Assembly: GCA_018269055.1 (NCBI GenBank) | Contig: JAFDVI010000018.1 | Span: 1-43,136 of the forward strand | Source: Acidobacteriota bacterium | GTDB lineage: Bacteria > Acidobacteriota > Blastocatellia > RBC074 | DNA: 43,136 bases | Reading direction: 5' to 3' | In this document: in pieces, positions 19,089-26,994 of the stretch | How the letters are laid out: every line of letters begins with the position of its first letter | How positions within the stretch are numbered: the first letter of the stretch is position 1 | Position numbers and translations under genes: made by a program | The notes under the pieces: model-generated | Told to the model about the DNA's origin: nothing | Seen by the model: only the letters and a program-made list of their open reading frames with translations | Database searches by the model: none

Positions 19089-20114
19089 TCACTCCAACCG
19101 GTCGAGCGTCTGGTATCGGTCATCGCCAAAGAGCAAACTTTTCAATGTCTTCAATATATCTCGGCCTTGCCCATTGGAAGGATTCCACCGCAGCGCATTG
19201 CCGGTCGCGGCGTTGATCTTCAATCCCCACAGCGGGGTCAGGTTATGAACTTCGGCGGTGAATCTCATGTCGCCATACGCATCCTGTTCGCCTGGAACCG
19301 GCGCGATCAATCCGTCAGCAAACCATGTGAACACCTCAAACCGTCGCCGGGTTTCGGCATTTTCTCTAGCATTGACAGGGAAATCGCCAAAAGTCGTCAG
19401 GTCAGCCGTACCTCCGGGCAGCGCGCGCGGAGCGCCAAACCAGTTCAGTTGAAATCCGTCGGAATACAGTCTGCCGCCGCTGGTATACACCGAACGCCAC
19501 ATCACCAACCAACCCGGCGCAGGCATCACGCGGCCGTGTTCGATTTTCTGGCCGCGAAGTTCGGCCAACTGAATTTGCGTTTTGATGCCTCGATGATGCT
19601 GCCAGCCGCCAAAGCAGATGTATAACGTGGTAACAAGCAGCGCGATGCGAACCGGGCGCGGTCGTAAGGTTTTCATTGTCAGATAAACGCCAATGGCCAG
19701 CGGAATGGTGTACAGCGGATCCACAATGGCGATCCAATCCAGCGCTACGCGATGGTTGGAAAACGGCCAGAACAATTGCGTGCCGTAACTGGTGAACATA
19801 TCCAGCGGCGCGTGTGTGGCGTATCCAATGATGGCTGCTAAAATTACGGCTGGTTTGTCGTCGCGATACCGTTTCATGAACAGAAACGGCAGCGCGGCCA
19901 GAAATCCACCGAAGGGAATAAAAATCAGACTGTGTGTGAAGTTGCGATGAAACACCCAACTGACCGTTGGATCGCTGAACGAAAAAATGAACACATCCAG
20001 GTCGGGAACTACTCCTCCAACGGCTCCGATTAGCCCCGCGCCACGCGGCAACCGCTTTTTCAACACTGCCTGAGCTGCCGCTGCTCCCAGCACACCTTGG
20101 GTAATTGAATCCAT
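19089..20114 (-). CDS. YdjM-like membrane-bound metal-dependent hydrolase (DUF457 type)
   Basis: A 341-residue integral membrane protein. It opens with MDSITQGVLGAAAAQAVL and carries the family's putative metal ligands in PDLDVF, FHRNFTHSL and YATHAPLDMFTSYGTQ, followed by WPFSNHRVALDWIAIVDPLY. Several hydrophobic helices lie between these motifs. The C-terminal ~120 residues form a soluble domain. The family is predicted to be a metal-dependent hydrolase, but the substrate is unknown. The start at 20114 gives the conserved N-terminus; the open frame runs 30 codons further upstream without family similarity. Confidence 0.8.
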   Translation of the reverse strand: MDSITQGVLGAAAAQAVLKKRLPRGAGLIGAVGGVVPDLDVFIFSFSDPTVSWVFHRNFTHSLIFIPFGGFLAALPFLFMKRYRDDKPAVILAAIIGYATHAPLDMFTSYGTQLFWPFSNHRVALDWIAIVDPLYTIPLAIGVYLTMKTLRPRPVRIALLVTTLYICFGGWQHHRGIKTQIQLAELRGQKIEHGRVMPAPGWLVMWRSVYTSGGRLYSDGFQLNWFGAPRALPGGTADLTTFGDFPVNARENAETRRRFEVFTWFADGLIAPVPGEQDAYGDMRFTAEVHNLTPLWGLKINAATGNALRWNPSNGQGRDILKTLKSLLFGDDRYQTLDRLE

Positions 20115-20206
20115 CCGCTTTGCTCCACAAATGGGTTTTGCCGAAAACGGCGCACAGTGTAATCGTCCGCCTGTCAGAAAAGAAGCTGCGAGGGCAAATC
20201 GCAAAT

Positions 20207-20235
20207 TTGCGGCGACAAAACCTTTTCGCTACACT
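20207..20235 (+). promoter_or_regulatory. Possible sigma-70-like promoter for the ECF-kinase run
   Basis: TTGCGG (20207-20212) and TACACT (20230-20235) are 17 nt apart, about 70 nt upstream of the sigma gene start. Each box matches the consensus only partly, so this is a weak prediction. Confidence 0.25.
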
Positions 20236-20303
20236 TCGGTCCGCTGCAATCTACGCACACTTTCTTTACGACTCATATTTACTCAACGAAAAAGGAATCA
20301 GTT

Positions 20304-20855
20304 GTGGCGGAACAGATCACTCAAATGCTTCTGCGATGGAGCGAGGGAGACAAATCTGCGTTCGATCAGTTATTGCCGCTGGTGTATGACGAGTTGCGCC
20401 GGTTGGCCAAAGGATATTTGCGGCGTTATTCCACTCAGAATTCATTGCAACCCACGATTCTGGTTCACGAAGCGTATCTGCGGTTGATTAATCAGGAGCA
20501 GATGAACTGGGAAAACCGGGCGCAATTTTTCGGGCTGGCGGCAAAAATCATGCGCGGGTTGCTGGTGGATCACGCTCGGCGCGCCCAGGCGGACAAACGT
20601 GGAGGCAGCAATTATTCGGTATCGCTGAGCGAAGCCGATCGCATTGGGCAACAAAGCGATCCGAACTTACTGGCGCTCGACGAAGCCTTGAACAAATTGG
20701 CGACCTTGGAACCACGCCACAGCCAGATTATCGAAATGAGATTTTTTGCCGGCTTGACGATTGAGGAAACAGCATTGGCGCTGGGAATTTCCCACGCAAC
20801 CGTGGAACGCGACTGGAATCTTGCACGGGCCTGGCTGTTCCGCGAACTCCGCTAA
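20304..20855 (+). CDS. ECF RNA polymerase sigma factor (TIGR02999 type)
   Basis: A 183-residue ECF sigma factor. Region 2 is DKSAFDQLLPLVYDELRRLA, followed by the family hallmark PTILVHEAYLRLINQ and RAQFFGLAAKIMRGLLVDHA. Region 4 carries the helix-turn-helix FFAGLTIEETALALGISHAT. The start is GTG, supported by AAGGA 7 nt upstream. TIGR02999 sigma factors are common in Acidobacteriota and Planctomycetota and are often encoded next to Ser/Thr kinases, as here (kinase start 63 nt downstream). They usually have no anti-sigma factor; phosphorylation by the linked kinase is a plausible control. Confidence 0.9.
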   Translation: MAEQITQMLLRWSEGDKSAFDQLLPLVYDELRRLAKGYLRRYSTQNSLQPTILVHEAYLRLINQEQMNWENRAQFFGLAAKIMRGLLVDHARRAQADKRGGSNYSVSLSEADRIGQQSDPNLLALDEALNKLATLEPRHSQIIEMRFFAGLTIEETALALGISHATVERDWNLARAWLFRELR

Positions 20856-20918
20856 AGATCCGGATTGATTCGACTGGATTTTGGCTGTGCGGACCATAGA
20901 CTTTCTCTTCCCCCGAAT

Positions 20919-23672
20919 ATGACTCCGGAACTTTACCGGAAAATTAGTGAGGTTTACCACGCGGCGCTGGCTCTTGAGCCGGAGCAGCGCCCGGATTTTC
21001 TCCGTCAGGTCTGCGGCGACGATGATGAGTTGCGGCGCGAAGTCGAACAGTTGCTGCAAAGCAACGAACAGGCTGGGTCATTTCTGGCGCAGCCTGTGGT
21101 TGAGCGGGCGATTGAACAGGTACTTGAAGCTTCGCCCAGCCAACAAGAGATGCTGATTGGACGCGAAATTGGTCAGTACCACGTCCTATCCAAAATCGGC
21201 GCTGGTGGAATGGGCGAAGTGTTTTTGGCGGAAGACCTGCGGCTGAGCCGGAAAGTCGCCCTGAAGTTGCTCCCTGCTGAATTTGGAACCGATTCCGTCC
21301 GCGTCAAACGGTTCATGCGAGAAGCCAAAGCCGCAGGCGCAACCGCTCATCCCAACATCGTTTCCATTTACGACATCGGCAAAAGCGAAAATATTCATTA
21401 CATTGCCAGCGAATTTGTGGAAGGCGAAACGTTGCGCCGCCGCATCCGCCGCTCCACATTGTCGCCGATAGAAGCCGTGGAAATCGCGCTGCAAATCGCC
21501 GGGGCGCTGGCTTCCGCGCACAACGCGGGATTCATTCACCGCGACATCAAACCCGAAAACATCATGCTTCGGCCCGACGGATTCGTGAAAGTGCTGGATT
21601 TCGGGTTGGCCGCCATCACCAAACCATCGTTTTTTCAATCCGATTCTCTATCGGACGATTCCGTTACCATCAGCCTGGACACATTGCCCGGAACGATCAT
21701 TGGCACGGTCAATTACATGTCGCCTGAACAGGTTCGCGGCCAGAAGGTGGACGACCGCAGCGATTTGTGGAGCCTGGGCGTTGTGTTGTTTGAAATGTTG
21801 GCCGGGAATTTGCCGTTTCCGGGGCAATCGGTGCCGGATACGTTTGTCGCGATTTTGGATCGCCCACCGTTGCCATTGAATTCCGCGCCGCCTGAAGTGC
21901 AGCAAGTCACCCATAAATTGCTGGCCAAAGAGCGCGAGGAGCGTTATCAAACCGCCGAAGAACTGGCTTCGGAATTGAGAGCCTTAAAACGCCGTTTGGA
22001 GTTTTCACGCGACAATCCAAACCATGAACTGTCATCGCCGGGCAGTGAAATCGTAAATGCGCCGACTTCGGCGAATTCCGGTTCTTCGGCTGCGCGGACA
22101 GCCGGCCAATCCGATCAGCGAAGCTCGCAGCCTAATGTTTTTTATGCCAGCCAATTGAATGCTTTGTCGGGCGAACGGTTCCAACCTGCGGCAGGAAAAC
22201 GGTATCGGGTGGCATTTGTTGGGGTGGCGGCAATTCTGATTTTGGCCTTGGCTGTGAGCGCATATTGGTTGATGCGCGGCGGTGGTTCGATAGATTCGAT
22301 TGCCATCATGCCGCTGGCCAATCAAACCAACGACGCCGGTTTGGATTACATCACGGATGGAATTACCGAAACGTTGATTCACAACATTTCGCAATTGCCG
22401 GGACTGAAAGTCACTTCGCGAACCTCGGTGTTTCGTTACAAAAACCAACGTGCAATTGACCCGACGGAACTCGGCGACAAATTCGATGTGCGGGCGATTC
22501 TGACCGGACGCGTCATCAAACTGGATCAAACCCTGGTCATTACGGTGGAATTGGTCAGCACGCGCGACGGCAGCCGGTTGTGGGGCAACGAATACAGACA
22601 CTTGATTACCGATTTGCTGGCGGCGCAATCTGTCATTTCCCAGCAAGTATCGGAGCAATTGCGCTCTCAATTGTCCGGCGCGGAACGCGAACAAATCTCC
22701 AAACGATTCACCCAAAATCCCGAGGCGTATCGCCTCTATCTAAACGGTCGTTTTGAATGGAACCGGCAATCCATTGAAAGCTTCAAAAAAGCCATTGAGC
22801 AATACAAACAAGCCATCGAAGCAGACAGGAATTACGCGTTGGCTTATGCAGGCCTGGCCGACGTGTACGGCACGCTGGCGGCGAATGGATTGGCGTCGAG
22901 CGATTACGCGCGGTTGGCCAGAGAAAGCGCTGAACGCGCCGTTGCGCTGGATGACCAATTGCCTGAAGCGCATCACTCCCTGGGCACCGCGCGGTATTTT
23001 GATTGGGATTTGCCGGGCGCCGAACAGGAATTGCTGCGGGCGATTTCGCTGAACGCCAATCTGGCCGAGTCGCATTCCCGTTTGAGCGCAGTGTTGCAGG
23101 GAATGGATCGGTATGACGACGCGATTGCCGCAGGCCAGCGCGCCCTGGCGCTCGATCCGTATTCGTTGCGCGTTCACCTGGATTTACAGTTCGCCTACTT
23201 TTACGCGGGACGGTACGATCAATGCGTGGATATTTGCCGGAAAATGATGCTGATCGAATCCAAATACTTTCCCGCATATCTGGATTTGGGGCGGGCTTAC
23301 GAACAAAAAGGAATGTATGACGAAGCTATCGCCGCGCTGATCAAAGCCCGCGAATTCAGCCACGACGAACCATTGACGCTGGCGGCGCTCGGCCACGTGT
23401 ATGCTGTATCCGGCAAAACCGCTGACGCGCAATCCATGCTCGATCTGTTGCTGCAGGCCGCACAAAACGGAAATGTTCGCCCGTATGAAATCGCCAAAGT
23501 GTATGCCGGACTGGGCAACCTGGATCGAGCCTTTGAATGGTTGGAAAAAGCCTTTCAAGATCACAGCCCCTGGCTGCTAAAACTGAAATCCGATCCGAAT
23601 TTTGAAAACCTGCGCTCGGATCAACGATTCCAATCGCTGGCGCAACGAATCAATTCGCCCAAAAACCGATAA
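20919..23672 (+). CDS. Membrane Ser/Thr protein kinase with FlgO/TolB-like and TPR domains
   Basis: A 917-residue Hanks-type kinase. Catalytic residues are Lys116 (VALKLL), Asp209 (HRDIKPEN) and Asp227 (DFG). The glycine loop is IGAGGMGEVF, and the activation segment runs into GTVNYMSPEQVRG. A single membrane helix at about residues 429-455 puts the rest outside. That part is a domain like the one seen in adenylate-cyclase-linked TolB/FlgO proteins (IAIMPLANQTNDAGLDYITD, SRTSVFRY), then about eight TPR-type repeats (about residues 600-910). A short helical domain (MTPELYRKISEVYHAAL) precedes the kinase. The ATG at 20919 begins this family-typical segment. It follows the ECF sigma gene and is only 14 nt ahead of the radical SAM gene. 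Confidence 0.9.
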   Translation: MTPELYRKISEVYHAALALEPEQRPDFLRQVCGDDDELRREVEQLLQSNEQAGSFLAQPVVERAIEQVLEASPSQQEMLIGREIGQYHVLSKIGAGGMGEVFLAEDLRLSRKVALKLLPAEFGTDSVRVKRFMREAKAAGATAHPNIVSIYDIGKSENIHYIASEFVEGETLRRRIRRSTLSPIEAVEIALQIAGALASAHNAGFIHRDIKPENIMLRPDGFVKVLDFGLAAITKPSFFQSDSLSDDSVTISLDTLPGTIIGTVNYMSPEQVRGQKVDDRSDLWSLGVVLFEMLAGNLPFPGQSVPDTFVAILDRPPLPLNSAPPEVQQVTHKLLAKEREERYQTAEELASELRALKRRLEFSRDNPNHELSSPGSEIVNAPTSANSGSSAARTAGQSDQRSSQPNVFYASQLNALSGERFQPAAGKRYRVAFVGVAAILILALAVSAYWLMRGGGSIDSIAIMPLANQTNDAGLDYITDGITETLIHNISQLPGLKVTSRTSVFRYKNQRAIDPTELGDKFDVRAILTGRVIKLDQTLVITVELVSTRDGSRLWGNEYRHLITDLLAAQSVISQQVSEQLRSQLSGAEREQISKRFTQNPEAYRLYLNGRFEWNRQSIESFKKAIEQYKQAIEADRNYALAYAGLADVYGTLAANGLASSDYARLARESAERAVALDDQLPEAHHSLGTARYFDWDLPGAEQELLRAISLNANLAESHSRLSAVLQGMDRYDDAIAAGQRALALDPYSLRVHLDLQFAYFYAGRYDQCVDICRKMMLIESKYFPAYLDLGRAYEQKGMYDEAIAALIKAREFSHDEPLTLAALGHVYAVSGKTADAQSMLDLLLQAAQNGNVRPYEIAKVYAGLGNLDRAFEWLEKAFQDHSPWLLKLKSDPNFENLRSDQRFQSLAQRINSPKNR

Positions 23673-23686
23673 ACGTCGAGGTGTTG

Positions 23687-25585
23687 ATGCCAACAGAAAC
23701 CGATGTCGTCTTTGTCAGCATGCCGTTTGGCCCGTTGCGGTTGCCCTCCATCGGGTTGGGTTTGTTGAAATCTGCCCTGACGCGTGATGGAGTTTCCGCG
23801 CAAACGTTTTATTTCACGTTCCAATTTGCCGAACGGATCGGCGAGCGGTTGTATTCCCAAATCAGCTACGAAACCGACACCACGGATATGGTCGGCGAGT
23901 GGGTTTTCTCGAACTCGCTGTTTCATCATCAGACTGATGCCGATGTTCAGCGTTACATCGAAGACGTGTTGCGTGACAAGGCGCGGAGCGCAAATCACGT
24001 CTGGCCGAAAGAACCGTTTTCCGATGAATTTGTCGCCGACATCCTGAAAGCGCGAGAACAGACCGAAGCTTTTTTGGACGATTGCGCGGAAACAGTGCTG
24101 GCCTGCCGTCCGAAAATCATCGGCTTCACCAGCGTGTTTTTACAGCAAGTCGCTTCGCTGGCGCTGGCCAAACGACTGAAAGCGCGATGCCCGGAACTCG
24201 TCATCGTCTTCGGCGGCGCGAACTGCGAAGGCGCAATGGGCAACGAAATCATTCGCCAGTTTGATTTTGTTGATGCAGTCGTGTCCGGCGAAGCCGACCT
24301 TGCCTTTCCTGAACTGGTTCAGCGCGTGTTGAACAACGAACCATTCGCCGACTTGCCCAGCGTGTTTACCCAAACCTTTGTCACCGCTTCCCATAACTCC
24401 CATGAGTCCCGTGCCATCGCGACATTCCCCACCGTCGAAAACCTGGACGCGCTTCCCTACCCCGATTACGATGATTACTTCGATCAGTTTCGCGCGACTT
24501 CGTTTCAATCCGCGTTGCAGCCCAACCTGTTGCTGGAAACCGCGCGCGGTTGTTGGTGGGGAGCCAAACACCACTGCACTTTCTGCGGCTTGAATGGGCA
24601 AACGATGGCGTTCCGTAGCAAATCCGCTGAACGCGCGTTGGATGAATTCGCGCAGGTGACGGCGAAATATCCCGGCTATCCGATTTACGTTGTGGATAAC
24701 ATTTTGAACCTGGGTTATTTCAAAGACCTGTTGCCGCAACTGGCCGAGCGCAACCTGGGGCTTGATCTATTCTTTGAAGTCAAAGCCAATTTGAAGAAAG
24801 AACAGCTTCGCCAATTGCGCGCCGCAGGAGCCATGATCATTCAACCCGGCATTGAAAGTTTGAGCGATGAAGTGCTGCAAATCATGCGCAAAGGCGTCAA
24901 AGCATTGCAGAACATTCAACTGCTGAAGTGGTGCAAGGAAATCGGCATCATTGCCGAATGGAACATCCTGTGGGGATTTCCGGGCGAATCGCCCGAAGAA
25001 TATTTCCGCCTGGCAAAGATGGTTCCGCTGCTGGCACATTTGCAACCGCCGAACTACGCCCTCAGTTTGCGGCTGGATCGGTTCAGCCCGAATTTCAACG
25101 AACACGAAGCGCTCGGCTTCAAGAATCTGCAGCCGTTTCCGGCCTACAAATTCATTTATCCGCTTGCGCCTGAGGCCGTGGCCAATCTGGCGTATTACTT
25201 CACCTATGATTACTGCGAACCGCGCGACGTGGCGGCGTATGTTCGTCCGCTGTCCGAAGAGGTTCTACGCTGGCAGCAGTGCCACGCCGAAAGCGACTTG
25301 TTCCAAGTTGACCAGGGCGACCGGTTGTTGCTGTGGGATTCGCGCCCCTTGGCCAAACGGCGATTGGTGGCGCTGTCGGGCAAGGAAAAGTTTCTCTATC
25401 TGGCTTGCGATCAGGTCAGTACACTGAAACAGCTTGCGGATTCATGGAGCAAGTTTTCCGGGTGGGTTGCCGATCAGGAAGAGATTCGCCACGCGTTGAA
25501 TGAATTTGTCGAAGCAGGCTTGATGCTCAAACAAGGCGATTCATATCTGGCGTTGGCTGTGAATAGGCAGGATTTACAAGATTGA
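23687..25585 (+). CDS. RiPP-maturation B12 radical SAM C-methyltransferase (TIGR03975 type)
   Basis: A 632-residue enzyme with an N-terminal cobalamin-binding region (FVSMPFGPLRLPSIGLGLLK, IIGFTSVFLQQVASLALAKR, FGGANCEGAMG, DAVVSGEADLAFPELV) and a radical SAM core. The cluster motif is Cys289-x7-Cys297-x2-Cys300 in GCWWGAKHHCTFCGLNG, the hallmark of this bacteriocin-maturation family. EWNILWGFPGESPEEY is also typical. The ATG at 23687 follows GAGGTG, with alternative GTG and TTG codons just upstream. Family members methylate unactivated carbons of ribosomal peptides. The last residues (RQDLQD) are encoded by a palindromic repeat. It is probably cotranscribed with the kinase. Confidence 0.88.
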   Translation: MPTETDVVFVSMPFGPLRLPSIGLGLLKSALTRDGVSAQTFYFTFQFAERIGERLYSQISYETDTTDMVGEWVFSNSLFHHQTDADVQRYIEDVLRDKARSANHVWPKEPFSDEFVADILKAREQTEAFLDDCAETVLACRPKIIGFTSVFLQQVASLALAKRLKARCPELVIVFGGANCEGAMGNEIIRQFDFVDAVVSGEADLAFPELVQRVLNNEPFADLPSVFTQTFVTASHNSHESRAIATFPTVENLDALPYPDYDDYFDQFRATSFQSALQPNLLLETARGCWWGAKHHCTFCGLNGQTMAFRSKSAERALDEFAQVTAKYPGYPIYVVDNILNLGYFKDLLPQLAERNLGLDLFFEVKANLKKEQLRQLRAAGAMIIQPGIESLSDEVLQIMRKGVKALQNIQLLKWCKEIGIIAEWNILWGFPGESPEEYFRLAKMVPLLAHLQPPNYALSLRLDRFSPNFNEHEALGFKNLQPFPAYKFIYPLAPEAVANLAYYFTYDYCEPRDVAAYVRPLSEEVLRWQQCHAESDLFQVDQGDRLLLWDSRPLAKRRLVALSGKEKFLYLACDQVSTLKQLADSWSKFSGWVADQEEIRHALNEFVEAGLMLKQGDSYLALAVNRQDLQD

Positions 25586-25653
25586 ATAGGATTGACTTCA
25601 AATCAGATCGGCTCCGGCCTGCATCTTGTCAAATCCTGTAAATCCTGTCGAAT
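25561..25653. repeat. TCCTGT-type palindromic repeat, copy 3, overlapping a gene end
   Basis: The left arm (GAATAGGCAGGATTTAC) and right arm (GTAAATCCTGTCGAATA) are near-complementary, in the same style as the copies at 10062 and 13518. The left arm overlaps the last 25 bases of the radical SAM gene, and the palindrome could terminate transcripts from both converging genes. Confidence 0.75.
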
Positions 25654-25667
25654 AATTTTATTTCGCT

Positions 25668-25853
25668 TTAGTGAAGAATTCCGAAGGCAATATCCTGCCC
25701 GGCATCCTTGGCTGCGTTGACCTTCTTTTGCGCTGAAATCAGGGCTTCGACTTCTTCATCGCTCAACGATTCCAGCACTTTTTTGTCTTCGTCCGAAAAG
25801 TCAAAATCGGGATTGATCATTCCTGCGGCATCGAGTTTTTCGTGATTGGTCAT
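25668..25853 (-). CDS. Small acidic peptide, candidate RiPP precursor
   Basis: A 61-residue peptide with a strong ribosome binding site (GAGGAGAACC then ATG), so it is likely a real gene. It has no Cys or Trp and is rich in Asp/Glu. A helical leader-like part contains EDKKVLESLSDEEVEALISA, similar in style to RiPP leader peptides. The short tail NAAKDAGQDIAFGILH would be the core. It lies at the end of the LodA-LodB run (70 nt after the flavoprotein gene) and converges on the RiPP-type radical SAM gene 82 nt away. I do not recognise an exact family; it could instead be a small regulatory protein or a chaperone of the oxidase. Confidence 0.6.
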   Translation of the reverse strand: MTNHEKLDAAGMINPDFDFSDEDKKVLESLSDEEVEALISAQKKVNAAKDAGQDIAFGILH

Positions 25854-25923
25854 GGTTCTCCTCAGTGGGTTGATTGTGGGGAATGATTGCCGAACATCGC
25901 ATTCGCCTGAATGCCTTCGTCAA

Positions 25924-26994
25924 TCAAATCATTGCGCCGTGCCTTCTTTGCCAAAACTTGGATTCAGGCCAGCGCCGTTCCTGCGCGTAATAAAAATCTC
26001 GGTTCGCCAAATAGGCAGCGAATATCTTTTCCATTCGTTGTGCGTAAGTGTTCAATGCTTCAGGCTGCCCGACTAATTTGGCTTGAATCGCCTGCGCAGC
26101 CAGCATGCCGGATTCCATCGCCGTGATGATGCCTTGGGACGAAAGCGGATCGAATGCTGCGGCGGCATCGCCCACTGCCAACCACGATTCGCCTGCCATC
26201 ACATCCAGCCGCGAGCTATTGGCGGAAACCAGTCGCGGTTCCAATTCGATTCTGTATGCGTGGCGTTCAACTCGGTTTCGCAGGTGCTTCGTTTGCTTGA
26301 GCAGCGCCAACCAACCTTCGGCGGTTCGCGCCATTCGCGTTGCTTCCAAATCGGCATCGCTCAAAAAAACGACGACCAGTTTTTGATCTGGCAACAGCGC
26401 CGCGTACCACCAACCGTCCGCGACGGCTTCCACCATCGTCAACGAATCCTGATCGGCGACGCCATTTCCCACTTTCAACAATGCCGCTGAGCCAACCAGA
26501 TTGTCGTGGTTGATTCGTCGCGCTCCCTGCCGCCGCGCCAGCCAACTATTGCGCCCGCTGGCATCTACCACAACATCGGCGGCCATGGTGTTTTCGCTCT
26601 CTGCGCTCAACACCAACGTCGCTCCAGCTTCAACGGCTGAATTCAGCAGCATTTGATCAAACCGGTTTCGATCCAAATGCCAACCGCATCCGTGCGGATG
26701 AAACACAAAACTGTGATCCACCAGCTTATCCGATCCCCAGCCGGAACAATTGCCATACGAAGCCAGATGACCATCGGCAAGGAATCGTTCCCACAATTCC
26801 AATTTATGCAAAATCGGTTTGACAGCAGGCGGCAATCCTTCGCCGATCTTCCACTCACTGCGGACTTCACGTTCGATCACAACAACCGAAACTCCGGCTC
26901 TGGTCAACGCCAGCGCAGTAATGGCGCCAGCCGGGCCGCCTCCGATGATAGCGACCTGCCCCTTTGATGAACCCTGATTGCGTGTGAAATTCAA
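25924..26994 (-). CDS. LodB-like FAD-dependent oxidoreductase
   Basis: A 356-residue flavoprotein of the tryptophan-halogenase/LodB/QhpG type. The FAD motif VAIIGGGPAGAITALALTRA is followed by the ER segment (VVVIER), DASGRNSWLARR and the second FAD contact AVGDAAAAFDPLSSQGI. It starts with TTG, overlapping the stop of the LodA-like gene by 4 nt (TTGA), which argues for coupled synthesis. In known systems LodB is needed to form the cysteine-tryptophylquinone cofactor of LodA, probably by oxidising the tryptophan. That role is inferred here from the gene pair. Halogenase activity is less likely because the halogenase WxWxIP motif was not seen. Confidence 0.8.
   Translation of the reverse strand: MNFTRNQGSSKGQVAIIGGGPAGAITALALTRAGVSVVVIEREVRSEWKIGEGLPPAVKPILHKLELWERFLADGHLASYGNCSGWGSDKLVDHSFVFHPHGCGWHLDRNRFDQMLLNSAVEAGATLVLSAESENTMAADVVVDASGRNSWLARRQGARRINHDNLVGSAALLKVGNGVADQDSLTMVEAVADGWWYAALLPDQKLVVVFLSDADLEATRMARTAEGWLALLKQTKHLRNRVERHAYRIELEPRLVSANSSRLDVMAGESWLAVGDAAAAFDPLSSQGIITAMESGMLAAQAIQAKLVGQPEALNTYAQRMEKIFAAYLANRDFYYAQERRWPESKFWQRRHGAMI

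Noticed and set aside
25924..26994. Tryptophan halogenase
   Set aside because: The FAD motifs fit, but the halogenase WxWxIP motif was not seen, and the overlap with a LodA-like gene makes the LodB role more likely.
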